Shown here piece after piece: positions 33,718-49,562 of a stretch of DNA of 64,000 nucleotides. The stretch is from assembly GCA_037178975.1 (NCBI GenBank), contig JASJZH010000004.1:6510001-6574000 (forward strand), read 5' to 3'. The notes under the pieces are model-generated. The model was not told where the DNA came from and searched no databases. It worked only from the letters and a program-made list of their open reading frames with translations. How positions within the stretch are numbered: the stretch's first letter is position 1; each line of letters starts with the position of its first letter. Source of the stretch: Oscheius tipulae (Eukaryota > Nematoda > Chromadorea > Rhabditida > Rhabditidae). The translations under genes and the position numbers were made by a program.

Positions 33718-35487
33718 TCAGGCACAACTGTAACAAAACCTAATCTTCTTGAAAGTCGGCCACAAACCTCCGAATATTTTCAGAGCTGCCTGGCGGTATT
33801 CCCGAATACAAACCAACACAACAATGGGATCCAATACTTTGGGAACGGCAGTAAGGAAAGAGAACATGGAAGCTACCGATCCGAAGCTGAAGTCCTTGCT
33901 GATGAAAGGAGAAGTCCCGACGAGATACACAAGCGTAGGCAGATGACACAAGAAGAAGGGAATCGTGGTCTAAACATTAAGGTTAGCTCAATGTGTCGAA
34001 TCACCTGAATGAGAAGGGTGACAAACATCTGCTGTTGCAGGTTGACTTCTCTCAAATGAACGCTCTCCTTTTGCATTTTTCTAATGCTGATCCAAATGTT
34101 GATTCCCGTGAATCCGATGATCACAACAGACGTTAAGACGAGCAGATAGTGGTTGAGAATGGACGTGATCCCTCCGGGACTCCATTCTCCCTCCAGAGTC
34201 TTGGCTCTCAGCAGAATATAACCGATGTACTGTGGTTCTTCGACGCCGAAAGTGTCGCGGATAGTTTGTGTGAGTTTCTGAACATAGGAAGCCCTACACA
34301 ACTCTTTTGTTTCTCGTGCTGTGAAATGGGATGTGTTGGGTATCGAAATAGCATAAACTATGATTAGAAGGCTAGAACATAGATCGTTCTCGTCTTGACT
34401 CACTAGGCAAAACAGTGTGTACAACTTTTGACAACGATTAGATGACAAACACTAGATTTAAAAAAAAAAGCTTCTAGAAACTTTTGTAATGTACCTTCCG
34501 GCTTCGTTAAGATGCTAAGAACCTTACCAATTAAATAATGACCTATTATTTAATGTTCATATTCTTACAATCACGGATTGAGTTACGTGGAACAGAGTAT
34601 GTTCCGTGTTTTTGTCAATTAGTAAGGCCAAGTCGACTGACTAGCTTGAATATTGGCAACCCCCGCATTGATAACTCATAGTTATTAAACTGATTGAATT
34701 AGAAGACTACTTACCGGTGATATGGTTGACCTCGTACAAAAGTACATTCCACATATAACAGCGTAGGAGAAATGGATGAGGTAGATAATAGCAATAAGCA
34801 GCTTCCACTTCTTCTTCTCCTGGATCTTTTGCTTCCAGTCCAAACTGAACGGGTCTTTTGACAGTCTTGAGTTTTGCTTCTTACCGGCAAACCACCACGT
34901 ATCTGTAGACGAAATGAACAACTACAAGGCCCATCCATAGTTCATAAAATACGCAGTATAAGCCTGACGAACAGAATTATGGTCAGATCCGTGTTTTTTT
35001 TTTTTAGGAATTCTGCGCCGCAATCATCATATTTCCAGTTTTCCTCATCGCGCGCAAATTTCCCCGGGACCGAGATTTGGGAACCGAATTCAAACAGGGC
35101 TCGCTTGACTTTACATTCTTTAATTTTAACTGGAAACCGCTGCGTATCGCAAGATTTCAGCAAGCCTTGATACCTGGTCCGATCCAATTGTAAGAAGTCC
35201 GACCAATCAGACCATCGTGGTTGAACACAATCCAACTCCGGTCGGAAATAAAGTTTATCTGTGATGTCAACGTTTCTGATAAACTCGGCCATTCTACCGG
35301 CATTCCAATGAGAACCACAACGGCGTAGGTCATTTCAAAAGCTGCGAATATTATCAAGACCCATTTGTAGCTCCCGATGGCACTTCGAGTATAGTTTTTG
35401 ATGGTGTAAATGAGAAAAGTGTTGAGGAAGAGGGCAACGACAGTACAGCCTGCCTGGAGGACTCCGAAGATGTTGAGTGCGGCCATC
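33718..35487 (-). CDS. Serpentine receptor, STR-type (7TM), fourth, opposite strand
   Basis: The start is MAALNIFGVLQAGCTVVALF. Helix 2 has AIGSYKWVLIIFAAFEMTYA. A phase-matched splice (G/GC) over an intron of about 190 nt reaches LVVVHFVYRYVVVC, and a further one reaches WKLLIAIIYLIHFSYAVICG. An intron of about 400 nt (34309-34712) with a weak AAAAGAG acceptor joins LCRASYVQKLTQTIRDTFGV. The end has FVTLLIQ, IPFFLCHLPTLVYLVG and VLDPIVVLVCIREYRQAALK. All seven helices are present and no stop interrupts the chosen exons. The weak acceptor leaves some doubt that the gene is functional. Confidence 0.68.
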
Positions 35488-36500
35488 CTTAAATTTTTTC
35501 GAAACACGCCTATTTGAAAAAAATGGAGTCCTAAGAGAGATCACGCTGGATTGTAAGCTACGGGCAAAAGTTTTTGTTCTATAGATGTTTTGACAAGTTC
35601 CAGACTAACTCCATTTTGTTTAGAAATAGAAGTCGGACTGAATCTCTGTTGTAAGATTACAAGCAAGGGGAAGAGCGCTGTTTCTCAAAGAACGGGGACA
35701 GTTCTTGGGCCAGAAAAGAGGGGGAGACGTTCGAGCCAACTCCCACAAGAAAATACGGTATCCCACGCTGAGTTACTGCTTAAATGCGGTCGTTTTAATC
35801 CTAATCCGATTAGCAGCTGTGACATTCAGAGTAGGTTTTTAACTCAAATGAAAACAGTGAAATCCACTCACAGATACGTTTTAGTTGTTGAAGAAAAAGG
35901 TTGCTCATTGAAACGATTAGTCAGTGAGAACTTTGGTTTTGGAAGCTGCTCTAAGAGATTGAGGGGAACATGAATACTTCCACATCCTCTTCTGCGCGTA
36001 ATTCGATCCTAGTCTCTAATTTCGAAAACGAAATCATATTTGAGTGAGTGATAGCTTTATAACAATTAGTATTTTTTAATGGAGAGAGTCCAAAGCAACC
36101 ATATCACATTTTTGGATAAACAGTGTACAAATACCGAATCGAGTCCTGGTCAAAAACTTCGATCATCGTATTGGCATTAGTCACCAGATATTTTTAAAGA
36201 TATGGAATTCTACCCGCATCATGTCTTACAATCAAATGGTGGAAATCCGGTTGCTTGATCAACAAGCTGTGTATCTGAGCTTCTGAGCCTTGCTGGACCG
36301 GGGTTTCCAAAAATCTCGCCCTGTGCCGACTCCGCCTCTCACCCTTCTGGCTAATTCTTCTTAGATCAGGATTCATTTGATCCCCTCGCCCCGTCTTTTC
36401 CTTTGTCCGCTTATCTATGAAACGCTATAAATCTAAGAGTTGTACTGTTTGTAAGCTAAGGATTCTCATCTATTAGGTTTCGAAGTATAGAAAGGAATTT
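35488..36500. other. Intergenic, no gene seen
   Basis: About 1 kb between the fourth receptor and a GC-richer block. One open frame (35590-35973, plus) has no motif or splice partners. No repeat from the families described elsewhere was noticed. Confidence 0.4.
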
Positions 36501-36519
36501 TAACACCACCCGGTTCGGG

Positions 36520-37150
36520 ATTTAGAACCCTGGAGGGAAGAGCTGCTTTGTGGTGGACATCCTGGCCCGTGGCTCGGTTTGGTGTCTGAAGGTAGCTGAG
36601 ATCTCGGACGTCTACATGGAGAAGCAGAACGTGAGCTCATCGACAATGACGCCCGCTTTGCCGATTGCTAAGTGACGCAATGAATCAAGATAGCGACGTA
36701 CGAGAAAGACGGGACCAGGTTTGCCTTGTACATCCCCATCGTCGAGAAGCGAGCTGTGGAGAATGCCGACAATTCGTAGCAATGGGCTTCGGAGAAGCAG
36801 CTGGAAGTGGAGCTGACTAGCAACAGGATGAAGGCCCTGAAGCGAAAGAAGAACAAGTCGCTTGTCCACCGGTGCTTCCAGTGACGGAGGATCTGTGCTT
36901 GGATCTGGCGCATCCTGCGGCAGCCACACTTCTCCGAATTCCGGAAGAAGAGGCCGAGAAGGAGCTGTGTCACTTTTTCGAGCCGATGGAAACGATGGAG
37001 CAGCTGGAGCGTCTGAAGAGACAGTAGATAATGTCGCAACCGCAGAGTTTGGAAGAGTTGGAAAAGCTGAGAGAGCCATTGACCCAGAACTGTCGTGCAA
37101 GACGTGTGGAAAGAGACCGCCGGTTGAACAGGCTCCTCGCTGCTGATGTG
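36520..37150 (+). pseudogene. Degenerate coding-like block, family unknown
   Basis: This stretch is richer in G+C than its surroundings and shows broken coding-like frames. One runs GKSCFVVDILARGSVWCLKV, then stops and frame shifts, followed by TYEKDGTRFALYIPIVEKRA and LEVELTSNRMKALKRKKNK. No continuous frame covers the block and no splice sites rescue it. It directly abuts the transposon at 37168. I do not recognise the source; it may be a decayed host gene or a captured fragment. Confidence 0.35.
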
Positions 37151-37167
37151 AGATTCGAACCTTCTGA

Positions 37168-37362
37168 CAAGGAAAGCCTCTCAACTTAAGTTGGACTTTG
37201 GCAACGAACAAGATGCCATTCGATAGCTCTAAACATGGGTATAACGGGGTATTGCCGAATTCGCTTAACCCCTCCCTGGTCCGAGATATGAAATTTTTAA
37301 AAATGGCGTCCCCGTATCCTCTCAACGCCTTAGCCGCAGGAACCGCCGTGATAGACTTTGAA
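37168..37362 (+). repeat. Left terminal inverted repeat of Tc5-like element
   Basis: It pairs with 38948-39145 over its whole length with scattered mismatches and small gaps. Shared blocks include GCCATTCGATAGCTCTAAAC, ATGGGTATAACGGGGT and CGCCTTAGCCGCAGG. Confidence 0.85.
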
Positions 37363-37678
37363 GGCACCAAAAATCATTACAACGTATAGTCTATTTCCAA
37401 CGTCCAGCGGCACCTGAATTTGATGGCACAGTATTTGCGAACGAAGAAAAATTATAAATTTTTGAATTTTCTTCATTTTCCGCATACTTTTTACAAATTC
37501 TCACCATGTAACCGAAATTTAGACATGCACAAACCTACTTGACAACAAATTTAGGGGAAATATCTAAGAAAAGCGTTGAAAAAGGCCAAAATATGTGAGC
37601 AGAGCCCTATTTTCGGCTTCCACGCGTTTTCAGGCGTTTTTCTGGCCGATTTTTCTATAAAATTGCTGTTAAGTAGAT

Positions 37679-38742
37679 TTACTTAGGCCCCGAATCCAAT
37701 GCCAATATTAAAACAACTAAAAAATGGCTGTCAAAAATAGCGAAACTCTGACAGTCTGAGCCCTTGAGTAAATTATTCCATAAACATTGAGTGGCTGGAT
37801 CATAGAGGTGGCTCCGCCAGGGACGTAGTTTAAAGTCCATGCCAGACGAATCGATCAACAGCAACATCTTGTTTAGGGGAGAGTCGAAAACGACATTCTC
37901 AAACCAGCCCCTCAAACAGTATAAGAGTGAGTGAGAGCAGAAGCTATCTGAACGATGCGTTCCACACTCCTCTAGCCTTTGATGTCGAGAGCTCTAGCAG
38001 TCGTGAGTTCCTTTGTGAATTCGGATCGGGCAACATTCCAGATGTGATCCAGCATATAATTAGCGGCGACAATATCACTTCGGACTTTACGAAGAAACCA
38101 GCTTGATCGCTGCAGAGTTTCGAGAGGGAACACGGTTATTGAACTCTTCGATTCACGATGTTATGTTACAAAAACCGTAAAAAAAACTTTCTAAAAAAAA
38201 GGAATTCTAACCTTTTTCAAAGTGTTTACCCAGGAGTTGGATGCTGTGAAGTCAGGTAGATGATACTTCGTCAAGTTCAATAGAATGCTCTTTTGCTTTA
38301 GGTCAATGTCGTGAAGAGCGATGCCTTTAGAGATAGACTTTTTGACCCAATCAAACAGTTCAGCAGACAGCAAACCCAAAACCTTTTTCCGGTTTTCTTT
38401 CACAAGATCTGAACTGATTTATTAGCTAAAAAAATTAATCTTACCTGCATCTTCGAATTGTCGCAGCTACTGGAGATGATTCAGGTTAGTAATCCACTTG
38501 AATCTGTTGCTCATTGCCTCCAGGCTACGACTTGGCAGAGCGATAATAAACAACAGCCGATCGGAGTCAACCGTTTGGTACTTGTCAGAGAACCTGACAG
38601 TTCTAGGAGAATCTTCAACTGGATTGGGCATACGAGTTTCTTCGTCCTCTACACAGTATTCATCGACGGATCCTTCAGAGATGTTTAGCTCGACAAAATA
38701 AAGATTCACCAGCACTTCACTAACCTTCATCTTCCTCTTCAA
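37679..38742 (-). pseudogene. Broken transposase remnants in Tc5-like element
   Basis: Three separate minus-strand frames lie inside the element. The one at 38191-38403 contains LPDFTASNSWVNTLKK, similar to the CENP-B-type helix-turn-helix of Tc5/pogo transposases. The one at 37679-37915 has VVFDSPLNKMLLLIDSSG, resembling the DDE catalytic strand region. Frame breaks, and an element shorter than an autonomous Tc5 (about 3.2 kb), point to a non-autonomous copy. Confidence 0.55.
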
Positions 38743-38947
38743 TTGTCATAGAGTTGGTGACAGAACTTTGTAAAATAACTTTCAAATCGACTTGCCAGAC
38801 GGTGCACGTCTCGACAATTCGGTATCTTTTTCCAGACCAAATTCTTCATCCAGAAATCCGAGGATTTTAGATGGGTTCATGTGGAAATTAAAAAGTTTGC
38901 GCGTCGTCAAAACAAACATAAAGAAAGAAAAAAGCTTCGTAGTCGCT

Positions 38948-39145
38948 TTCGAAGTCAATCAAGGCGGGTCCTGCGGCTAAGGCGTCGAGATGATACGGGA
39001 GCGCCATTTAAAAAAAATGTCATTTCTCGGACCAGGGAGAGACTAGGCGAATTCGGCAATATACCCCGTTATACCCATGTTTAGAGCTATCGAATGGCAC
39101 TTTGTTCGTTGCCGAAGTCTAATTTAAGTTGAGAGGCTTCCCTTG
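38948..39145 (-). repeat. Right terminal inverted repeat of Tc5-like element
   Basis: Reverse complement of the left repeat with some differences. It ends GGCTTCCCTTG directly before the TGA target-site duplication at 39146-39148. Confidence 0.85.
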
Positions 39146-39192
39146 TGAGTTTACTGCACTATGTGTGTCTAGATAAGACATGTCAAGGAAGC

Positions 39193-39297
39193 CTATTCAA
39201 GAAACAGGATTTCCTTTTTGTCGTATTCCCCCAGCGGATGTTCCGTGAGTCGTGCAATGTTTTCGAGGATGTTGCAAGTAATAATCCTGTGGCAGAA
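39193..39297 (-). other. Possible isolated exon downstream of NAF1-like gene
   Basis: After a good acceptor (TATATTTGCAG) the minus strand reads FCHRIITCNILENIARLTEH followed by PLGEYDKKEILFLE and a stop at 39193-39195, in protein-like composition. It lies 130 bp past the NAF1-like stop and 48 bp from the transposon end. No clear donor in the last NAF1-like exon reaches it. It could be an alternative last exon or the end of a gene broken by the transposon. Confidence 0.3.
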
Positions 39298-39426
39298 CTG
39301 CAAATATAGGTGGAAAACAGAAAAGACGGTAGTTTTGTCAAAGCCAGACTAACTCTGAAGTTGCGTCTATGTGATGACAAGGGAAAATGTTTATCTAAAC
39401 ATAACAAAACGTAACAAGCGAACAAA

Positions 39427-40783
39427 CTAATGATCTTTCCTGTATATCCGCGTGACATCGACTTGACTATTGTAACATCCGAACTCGGCGTAGGGGTTTT
39501 CTGGCGTCGAGAGAGGCTCCCGTCTTGGTCGATCTTCTACCGCCATCTCGTTGTTATTCATCTGCTCGTTTGGTACTCTTCTGTTCTGGCCTCTTGTCCA
39601 TCCACCACGGCCACGACCACTATCTGGAAGAGACTAATTAATGAGAACTCATCATAAAATGAAACCTGTTCGAATGCGCTGTTGCCCTTCTGGTTGGAAA
39701 TGTACTCGGTTGGCATTCCGTTTCCGTGGACCATGCTGTGCCGGACGACCACCATTGTCTGAAACGGTATTGTAGTCAAAAGAAAGAAGATTGCTCACCT
39801 TTTGTCTTCCTGTTCCTCAAGTATTGTGCCTCCTTCTCGTCATCACTGAAAACGGCATCATCGTCCATCCCGTCATCCTCTTTACCTTCCCAGTTACTAA
39901 AACAATGCTATGGAAAATATGTAAAAATGACGCACTTTTGCAGCCTCACTTCAATAAGTTTCTTTGTAAGATTATCTCCATCTGGAGCGTAAAACACCTC
40001 CGTCCCTTCAGATAGCTGTCTATTCGTTGTTGAAACAGCCGGCTTTATGCAGTAGATAGTATTGCGAACCGTGCCCACGAGGTCGCAAACCGTTCCAATG
40101 GCTTCGCGTTCCTTGTTGAAGAAGACTGTTTCCAGATCGAATATGTGCTTTAAAATAGGGGAGGGTTTGACGAGAACTACAAAAAATATGTATTAAACAG
40201 TACGAGCAAATTAACGTACCGACACTGCCAACAGTGCTATCTACTGTTCCAAGAAGTTCCACGCGACGCGGTTTCGAATCCATAGACATATTCTTAAAGT
40301 CGGGCCACAATTCGTATTCATCTTCATAGCTGTAGTTTCATTCAATCAAGACGATAAAAGTATTACTTACTTGTCAGTATTTGGCTCTTTCCGAGATTTC
40401 TTCGGCCCATATTGCCAGCAGTGTTCCTTCATGAACGTCTTCAGTCGCATCGCTTTGCTCTTCCTGAGATACTGTTCGAATTCGGCGTCTGAATCTTCGT
40501 CCGACTCAATTTTGCCGATATCTGAGTCATCGTCGAAATCTTCCATCGAGGACACATCGCCTGACTCGGAAGAGGCTACGGATTTTATTGACTTCGCCTT
40601 GCGAACATCATCCAACGTGATTCCGGCCTGAAAAAAGACTTTTGTTTTTTGTGAAAACGAAATCAAACGAACAAGAAAAGAACGAAAACCTACCAGAGGC
40701 CAATCTTGAACGATGCGAGTAACTAATTGGTTCAGAACCTCCTTGATGACGTCCGTTGAACTGTCATCGGTTCTTTCGGTCAT
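39427..40783 (-). CDS. NAF1-like H/ACA snoRNP assembly factor
   Basis: NAF1 binds early H/ACA ribonucleoproteins with dyskerin and is later replaced by GAR1. The start is MTERTDDSSTDVIKEVLNQL, two bases after ACTTCAGA. A strongly acidic N-terminal region (SGDVSSMEDFDDDSDIGKIE) precedes the Gar1/Naf1 core: VLVKPSPILKHIFDLETVFF, AIGTVCDLVGTVRNTIYCIK, and GTEVFYAPDGDNLT. The tail is Arg/Gly/Asn-rich (GRGRGGWTRGQNRR), as usual. Short introns at about 40629-40694, 40328-40372, 40180-40219 and later joins keep the frame. It is divergent from the DDX46-like gene, with 542 bp between starts. Confidence 0.85.
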
Positions 40784-41325
40784 TCTGAAGTGGCCTGTAC
40801 TGAATGAAGAGAAAAGACGAGAGTTTGAAAGATTGAACGCTAAAAGAGCAATTGACGAAAATACTGACATAATAACTGACAAACATAAAGCAAATGTTTC
40901 CTAATTTTCTCCACTAATGAACGCCTAAAAAGCTCCAGGAATCGATAAAATCGGCAGCAAATGGGGTTTCAGCCCAAAATTCGAGTACGCGATTGCGTAT
41001 TTGCCATTATTTGACGACTATGGATTACGGTAACACGAATTCGAAAATTTGGAAAAGTTGCTTGTATTGCTTTCCTGCCCTCCTGGCGTCTTGTTTTCCA
41101 TGCTTCTCACTCATTTCCTACACACTTTTCTGTCCTGAGCTTTGTTGAACAGTAAACTATTCACAACATCAACGAAATCATAATTCTGGTTTTTCGCTAT
41201 CAAAAAGCCAAGATTATTTCTTCTTCTGAAACCGTTCTCTCAAACTCCTAAAAACTATTGTATCTATTCCTCATTTGTTCTTTACAGTGTCTCTGTCAGA
41301 TTTGCTCTTTACAGCTCATTCAGCG

Positions 41326-45452
<4,127 letters not shown>

Positions 45453-46320
45453 TACATCTCTCAGTCAGCCTTTATTTGTACCTAATCGTTGGACCGATTC
45501 TCAGCCCTTCATAAATTTAAACACCTTTTGAAATGGTTCTTTATTCTATTCTGGTTCTTGTGAATCGGTTTCAATTCTTTCTCGGCATAAAAATAGGGTG
45601 TAGCCTTGAGAAAAGGTGGTCCAAGAGTAAACAACAACTAAGCTTTCGTCTATGATATCCAGTAATTTGCACAATTTGGATCTCTCCCAAAGCAGACGGC
45701 TACGACCTGCTGAACGAGCAATCTTTTGTTCGCTTCGACGTTTGTCTTGTAGAGAAACAGATCAGTCTTCCGTGTGGCTGGTCGAATTCTTAACCTTGAG
45801 TTCATTCTGGTCGATGCCTGACAGACTGAAACCCGATATCATCCAGATTCCAGACCAGATTCTTGCTGAGAAGACTAGTAACACTTCTCGAACAAAGTAT
45901 TTCTAAAATATATTGTTTTTGAAATCTGCAGTACTATTTTTGTCCCATAATTTTTTTCACAATTTTGGCTGATGCCCTGTTGGGACTCGTGACCGGTGCA
46001 TGCTGTTCCAGTCAAGCTACTCAGACAGGCGCAACGCTCTCCCAGAGACGCAAATCCCAAACTAGCTTGAATTGGCTTGACTTGCAAACAGTAATTGCCG
46101 TGGCCACGAAACAGAAGCGAGCCAATTATGTTGTCCAGAAACAGTTATTGCCGAAACTGGATGGCAAGTCAATTTTGGGTGCTCTCCTGAACTTGGATTT
46201 TTTCAGTGAAGTCACTGGGAGCGTTCTGTTACTACGAAGCGGCGCAGTCACCATTGCAAACTGAAGGCAAACAAAAAGACGGCGAAGCCGTCGGGGGTGC
46301 CTGGTTTAGAAGTACAGTGC

Positions 46321-46690
46321 GGTGCAAAATTATAGGGCCACCCAGTTTTTGTGCATTCTGGCGATGGTATTTTGAGGTTTCAGGAGAAGCACCAGCGGAT
46401 TCGGCGGCCTTTAAAACTCCTTGGGTAGATATGCTTCAGCAATTCAGATATTTTTTAAGGTCATGCCGCCACTTTTACTAAAATAATTGCAGGAGCCTTG
46501 GTGCAAAATTATAGGGTCACTAGACAAGAATGCTTAAAAAAGTAACAAAAGTTTTTTAAATGACTCAGAAGAGATCTAATAATGGGTAACACCACCATTT
46601 CTCACAATACACTCAAAAATACGACTCGGCATTGATCTAACTAGCGTCTTCAGGAAGATGGGGTCATTCGGTTCCACTCGCAGATTCGAG
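46321..46690 (-). mobile_element. Tc1-like transposon remnant with duplicated terminus
   Basis: On the minus strand, 46576-46680 reads PIFLKTLVRSMPSRIFECIV then RNGGVTHY and a stop, the typical C-terminus of a Tc1-family transposase. A terminal motif GGTGCAAAATTATAGGG occurs at 46500 and again at 46321, both in the same orientation, 179 bp apart. The rest of the transposase is unrecognisable. It is a dead fragment, possibly two nested or tandem insertions. Confidence 0.6.
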
Positions 46691-46965
46691 ACCAAGCAGA
46701 CATATTCCACAGCCACGTAAAGTTCCTCCGCTTTTCGCTACTACCCAGATGTCTCTGCAGACAAGAATTTCCTTAGTAATGGGTCCGTCCCGTTGTTTGT
46801 TGTGGTCTCCCCCTTCCGTCCACTCACTAAAGCAGCCGATCGATCGACGTGGGTGTGGGGTGTAATATCTCTGCTCTAGTTCACCTAGGGCCCCTTCTTC
46901 GCTCTTACTCTTCTTTTCTTCTGTTTTCCAAACTCTTGGTAGAAGAAAATCTAATAATTTTAGCC

Positions 46966-48617
46966 ATGTCGACCACTGGCCGTCGAACTCCCGGTCCTTC
47001 GGACACGATGAAGAGTAAGAAGGTACGTTGACGATTCAATTTCCCATAAAAGTGAAGAAATTTGCGATACAAAGGGGATTTAGAGCGAGTCGTTTATGGA
47101 GAAACTTTCGGGAACTTTGACCCGAAAGAAGAAGCCACAGGCTCATGCAGAAGGTGCTCCTCATCCGGAGGGACAGGAGTATCACGAAAATGAGAACGAG
47201 GTCGATGAGGTGAGTACAAGAATCAGTCAGAACTCCAATTATAAAAAAAACAAAAATGCTGATCCTTTTAGGTGGAGTACGAGGGAAGAGAAGCTTTAGA
47301 CGCAGCTACCATCCCGCGTCTGGCAAAGGATGTCCACGTTGAAGAAGGTTCGTTTTTTGTAAGGAATGCAAAGGGAATAATTTGAAATATTCTTGGAACT
47401 TTTTTCTTATCTATCACGCTCTTCATTTCTCTGTCCTATTGCATTATCCAGAGCGTGAGTAAGAAAGTGACATTCTAATCTTTTTAGACAGCTCGTTTCC
47501 AGAGGAAGTAGTTTGTTATCCATATGAATTGTATGGAACATATTCTAACTTTTTTGTCTGTGCACAAGTATCTTTACAGGAGAGATTCGTCGTTTTTTAA
47601 CCCGCGAGTCTCACGATGACCCTCGCTACAAGGATCTCAAACGTCTTCTGATCTACTGGCTAAACGAGGAATTGGCAGAGGAACGTATCGTCCTCCGTGA
47701 CCTTCAAGAAGATCTGTACGATGGTCAAGTTATCCAGAGACTAATCGAGAAACTTCAGAACATCCGAGTAACTGTCCTAATACTTTACATCAATCAGCTC
47801 ATTCAGATCGAGGTGCCGGAAGTTTCTCAGTCTGAGCGTGGTCAGCGAGAGAAGCTCCAAATCATCATTGCTACCGTCGACCGAATTCTGATGGTCTCTC
47901 ACGGCCAGGAAAAGGGCTGGACCGACGAATTAATACATCAGAAGGATATCGTCGCCATCGTCAAGCTACTCGTCGCTCTCGTTCTTCACTTCCGAGCACC
48001 TATCCGTCTTCCAGAATACGTCTCTGTCAAGGTACTCACGCTATCTTTGTCTTTCTCAATCGAAAACTAGATGATTGTGGCCTCGAAGAGTCAGGGTCAT
48101 ACCCGGACTGAATACATCAACGAACAGCTGACCACTACTCAAGAGGAGCTTGGTCCGAAAGGTGAACGCGACGCCTTCGATACTCTTTTCGACTACGGTC
48201 CGGACAAACTGTCCCATGTCAAGTCTTCCCTTCTGGCTTTCTGCAACAAGCATCTAAACAAGATCAATCTCGAGGTTTGTCCTGTCTGCCTCCTTGGCTA
48301 TGTGATTCAGGTTAACGATCTGGACAACCAGTTCCAAGACGGGGTCTTCCTTGTTCTGTTGATGGGTCTCTTGGAGGGATACTTTGTCCCTCTTCATGCC
48401 TTCCATCTCCAGGCTGAGAACTACGAGCAGAAGGTCAAGAATGTTCAGTTTTCTTATAGACTGATGGAAGAGGCTGGTCTGCCGAAGCCACGAAGTCGTG
48501 TTCAGGACATTGCTAATGGAGATCTCAAGGTGAGGAGGAAAGAATAGTCTGTTAGTCTCTTTCCAGAGTACTCTCCGACTCTTGCATCTCCTGTTCACCA
48601 AGTACAAGCACGTCTAG
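46966..48617 (+). CDS. Parvin/actopaxin (pat-6-like)
   Basis: Parvin joins integrin-linked kinase and PINCH at muscle and cell-matrix attachments and binds actin. The start is MSTTGRRTPGPSDTMKSKK, after ATTTTAGCC. A basic/disordered N-terminus (KLSGTLTRKKKPQAH) leads to the first calponin-homology domain (LLIYWLNEELAEERIVLRDL, DGQVIQRLIEKL, KLQIIIATVDRIL, HQKDIVAIVKLLVALVLHFR) and the second (LLAFCNKHLNKINLEV, FQDGVFLVLLMGLLEGYFVP, NVQFSYRLMEEAGLPKPRSR, STLRLLHLLFTKYKHV). The short introns join in phase, one with the tandem acceptors CAATCAG/CATTCAG. The stop is at 48615-48617. Confidence 0.93.
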
Positions 48618-49562
48618 GACGGGTCGGGAGAACGACAGACCACCGTCCCAGCCTCTTCTACTAGCCTCGACTTCGAACTTCTAGACCCCTTCAACTTTGA
48701 TTTCTCTCCTCTAGTCCCTTCTTGTAATCCCGATTCTAACAAACTGCCCGTTCTCCCACACTGCCTTGTCTCTGATCATTGCCTTTTAGCTTTAACTCAA
48801 TGGTGCTTCGAAACAAGGCAGGCGGTTCTGGTCAGCACCTCGGCTCTAAACGGAAATCTTTTTGCATTCTCAGAACTGCTTGCCTTCTTACAGTAATCTC
48901 AAATCGTTTTGCAATGCAATATGCTCAATAATGAATTTTTATGTACTAAACTGACATTGACAACAATAGATTCAGCACCTGAGGGGAATTAGAAGCTTAA
49001 AGGATACGTCAGCCAGGATTGGTTGCAAGAAAAGATAATGAATGATCTCTCCACTACTAAAGCGCAATGGTATCTATTCGTCCGTCCGTGCGGCACCACG
49101 AGAAAAAAGATGGCAAGCCATAACACGTCATGAATTAAGTTGACGAGTCAGCTTTTGGGGAAACTTGGAAACTTATGCTAGAGAAGCGGCGCAGCCGCCT
49201 GCTGTCAATACTAAGTCAAGACTAAGAAACGGCGAAGCGGATATGACAAGAATCTATGACTAGACTGACTCTTCTATGACTACCACTGAAACGCCATGTC
49301 ATCTTGTCCAGTTTCCACTTAACTATTCTGTGTGCACTTGACAGCTATTCTTTTGCATTTGCACCTTTAGAGAAGGCTGTGAATAATGGCAGAAGTCCCA
49401 ATAAACCTTGGCTGCTCTTTCAGTCTAAACGCGAAGAGTTGAGTCGAAGTTAGGAAGTAACATATGACAGTATTCTGAAGTGGCAATTGGTATCAGTAAA
49501 ACAAAGTATAAGAGCCTTTTTCGAAACGTGGGATTTGCCGCTGAGAGAAATAATTCAGCTTT
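48618..49562. other. Intergenic with repeat B copy 2
   Basis: The 3' flank of the parvin gene and 5' flank of a glycosyltransferase gene. No coding region is supported. It contains the second copy of repeat B. Confidence 0.5.
49108..49260 (+). repeat. Dispersed repeat family B, copy 2
   Basis: Same block order as 24537-24690 (AAAAAGATGGCAAG, AACACGTCA, AAGTTGAC, AGTCAGCTTTTGGGG, GAGAAGCGGCGCAGCCGCCTG) with scattered substitutions. It is followed by AAACGGCGAAGCGG, a motif also near 46280. Confidence 0.75.

Larger units (their letters stand above)
37168..39145. mobile_element. Tc5-like DNA transposon (degenerate copy)
   Basis: A 1978-bp element bounded by imperfect inverted repeats at 37168-37362 and 38948-39145 (about 195 bp each). 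Both termini start CAAGG(A/G)AAGCCTCTCAACTT reading inwards. The element is flanked by TGA at 37165-37167 and 39146-39148, a TNA target-site duplication as made by the Tc4/Tc5 group. Inside, minus-strand frames resemble a transposase but are broken. The 5' end motif fits the Tc5 family; the family name is from memory and needs alignment. Confidence 0.78.

Noticed and set aside
37150..37165. Minus-strand GGTTCGAATC, tRNA-like
   Set aside because: The flanking T stem does not pair and no A box is found upstream.
36612..37370. Long minus-strand open frame of about 250 codons
   Set aside because: It runs across the transposon boundary and its inverted repeat, so it is a chance frame opposite the decayed block.
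46206..46481. Plus-strand open frame over the Tc1-like remnant
   Set aside because: It reads antisense through transposon sequence and has no recognisable motif.
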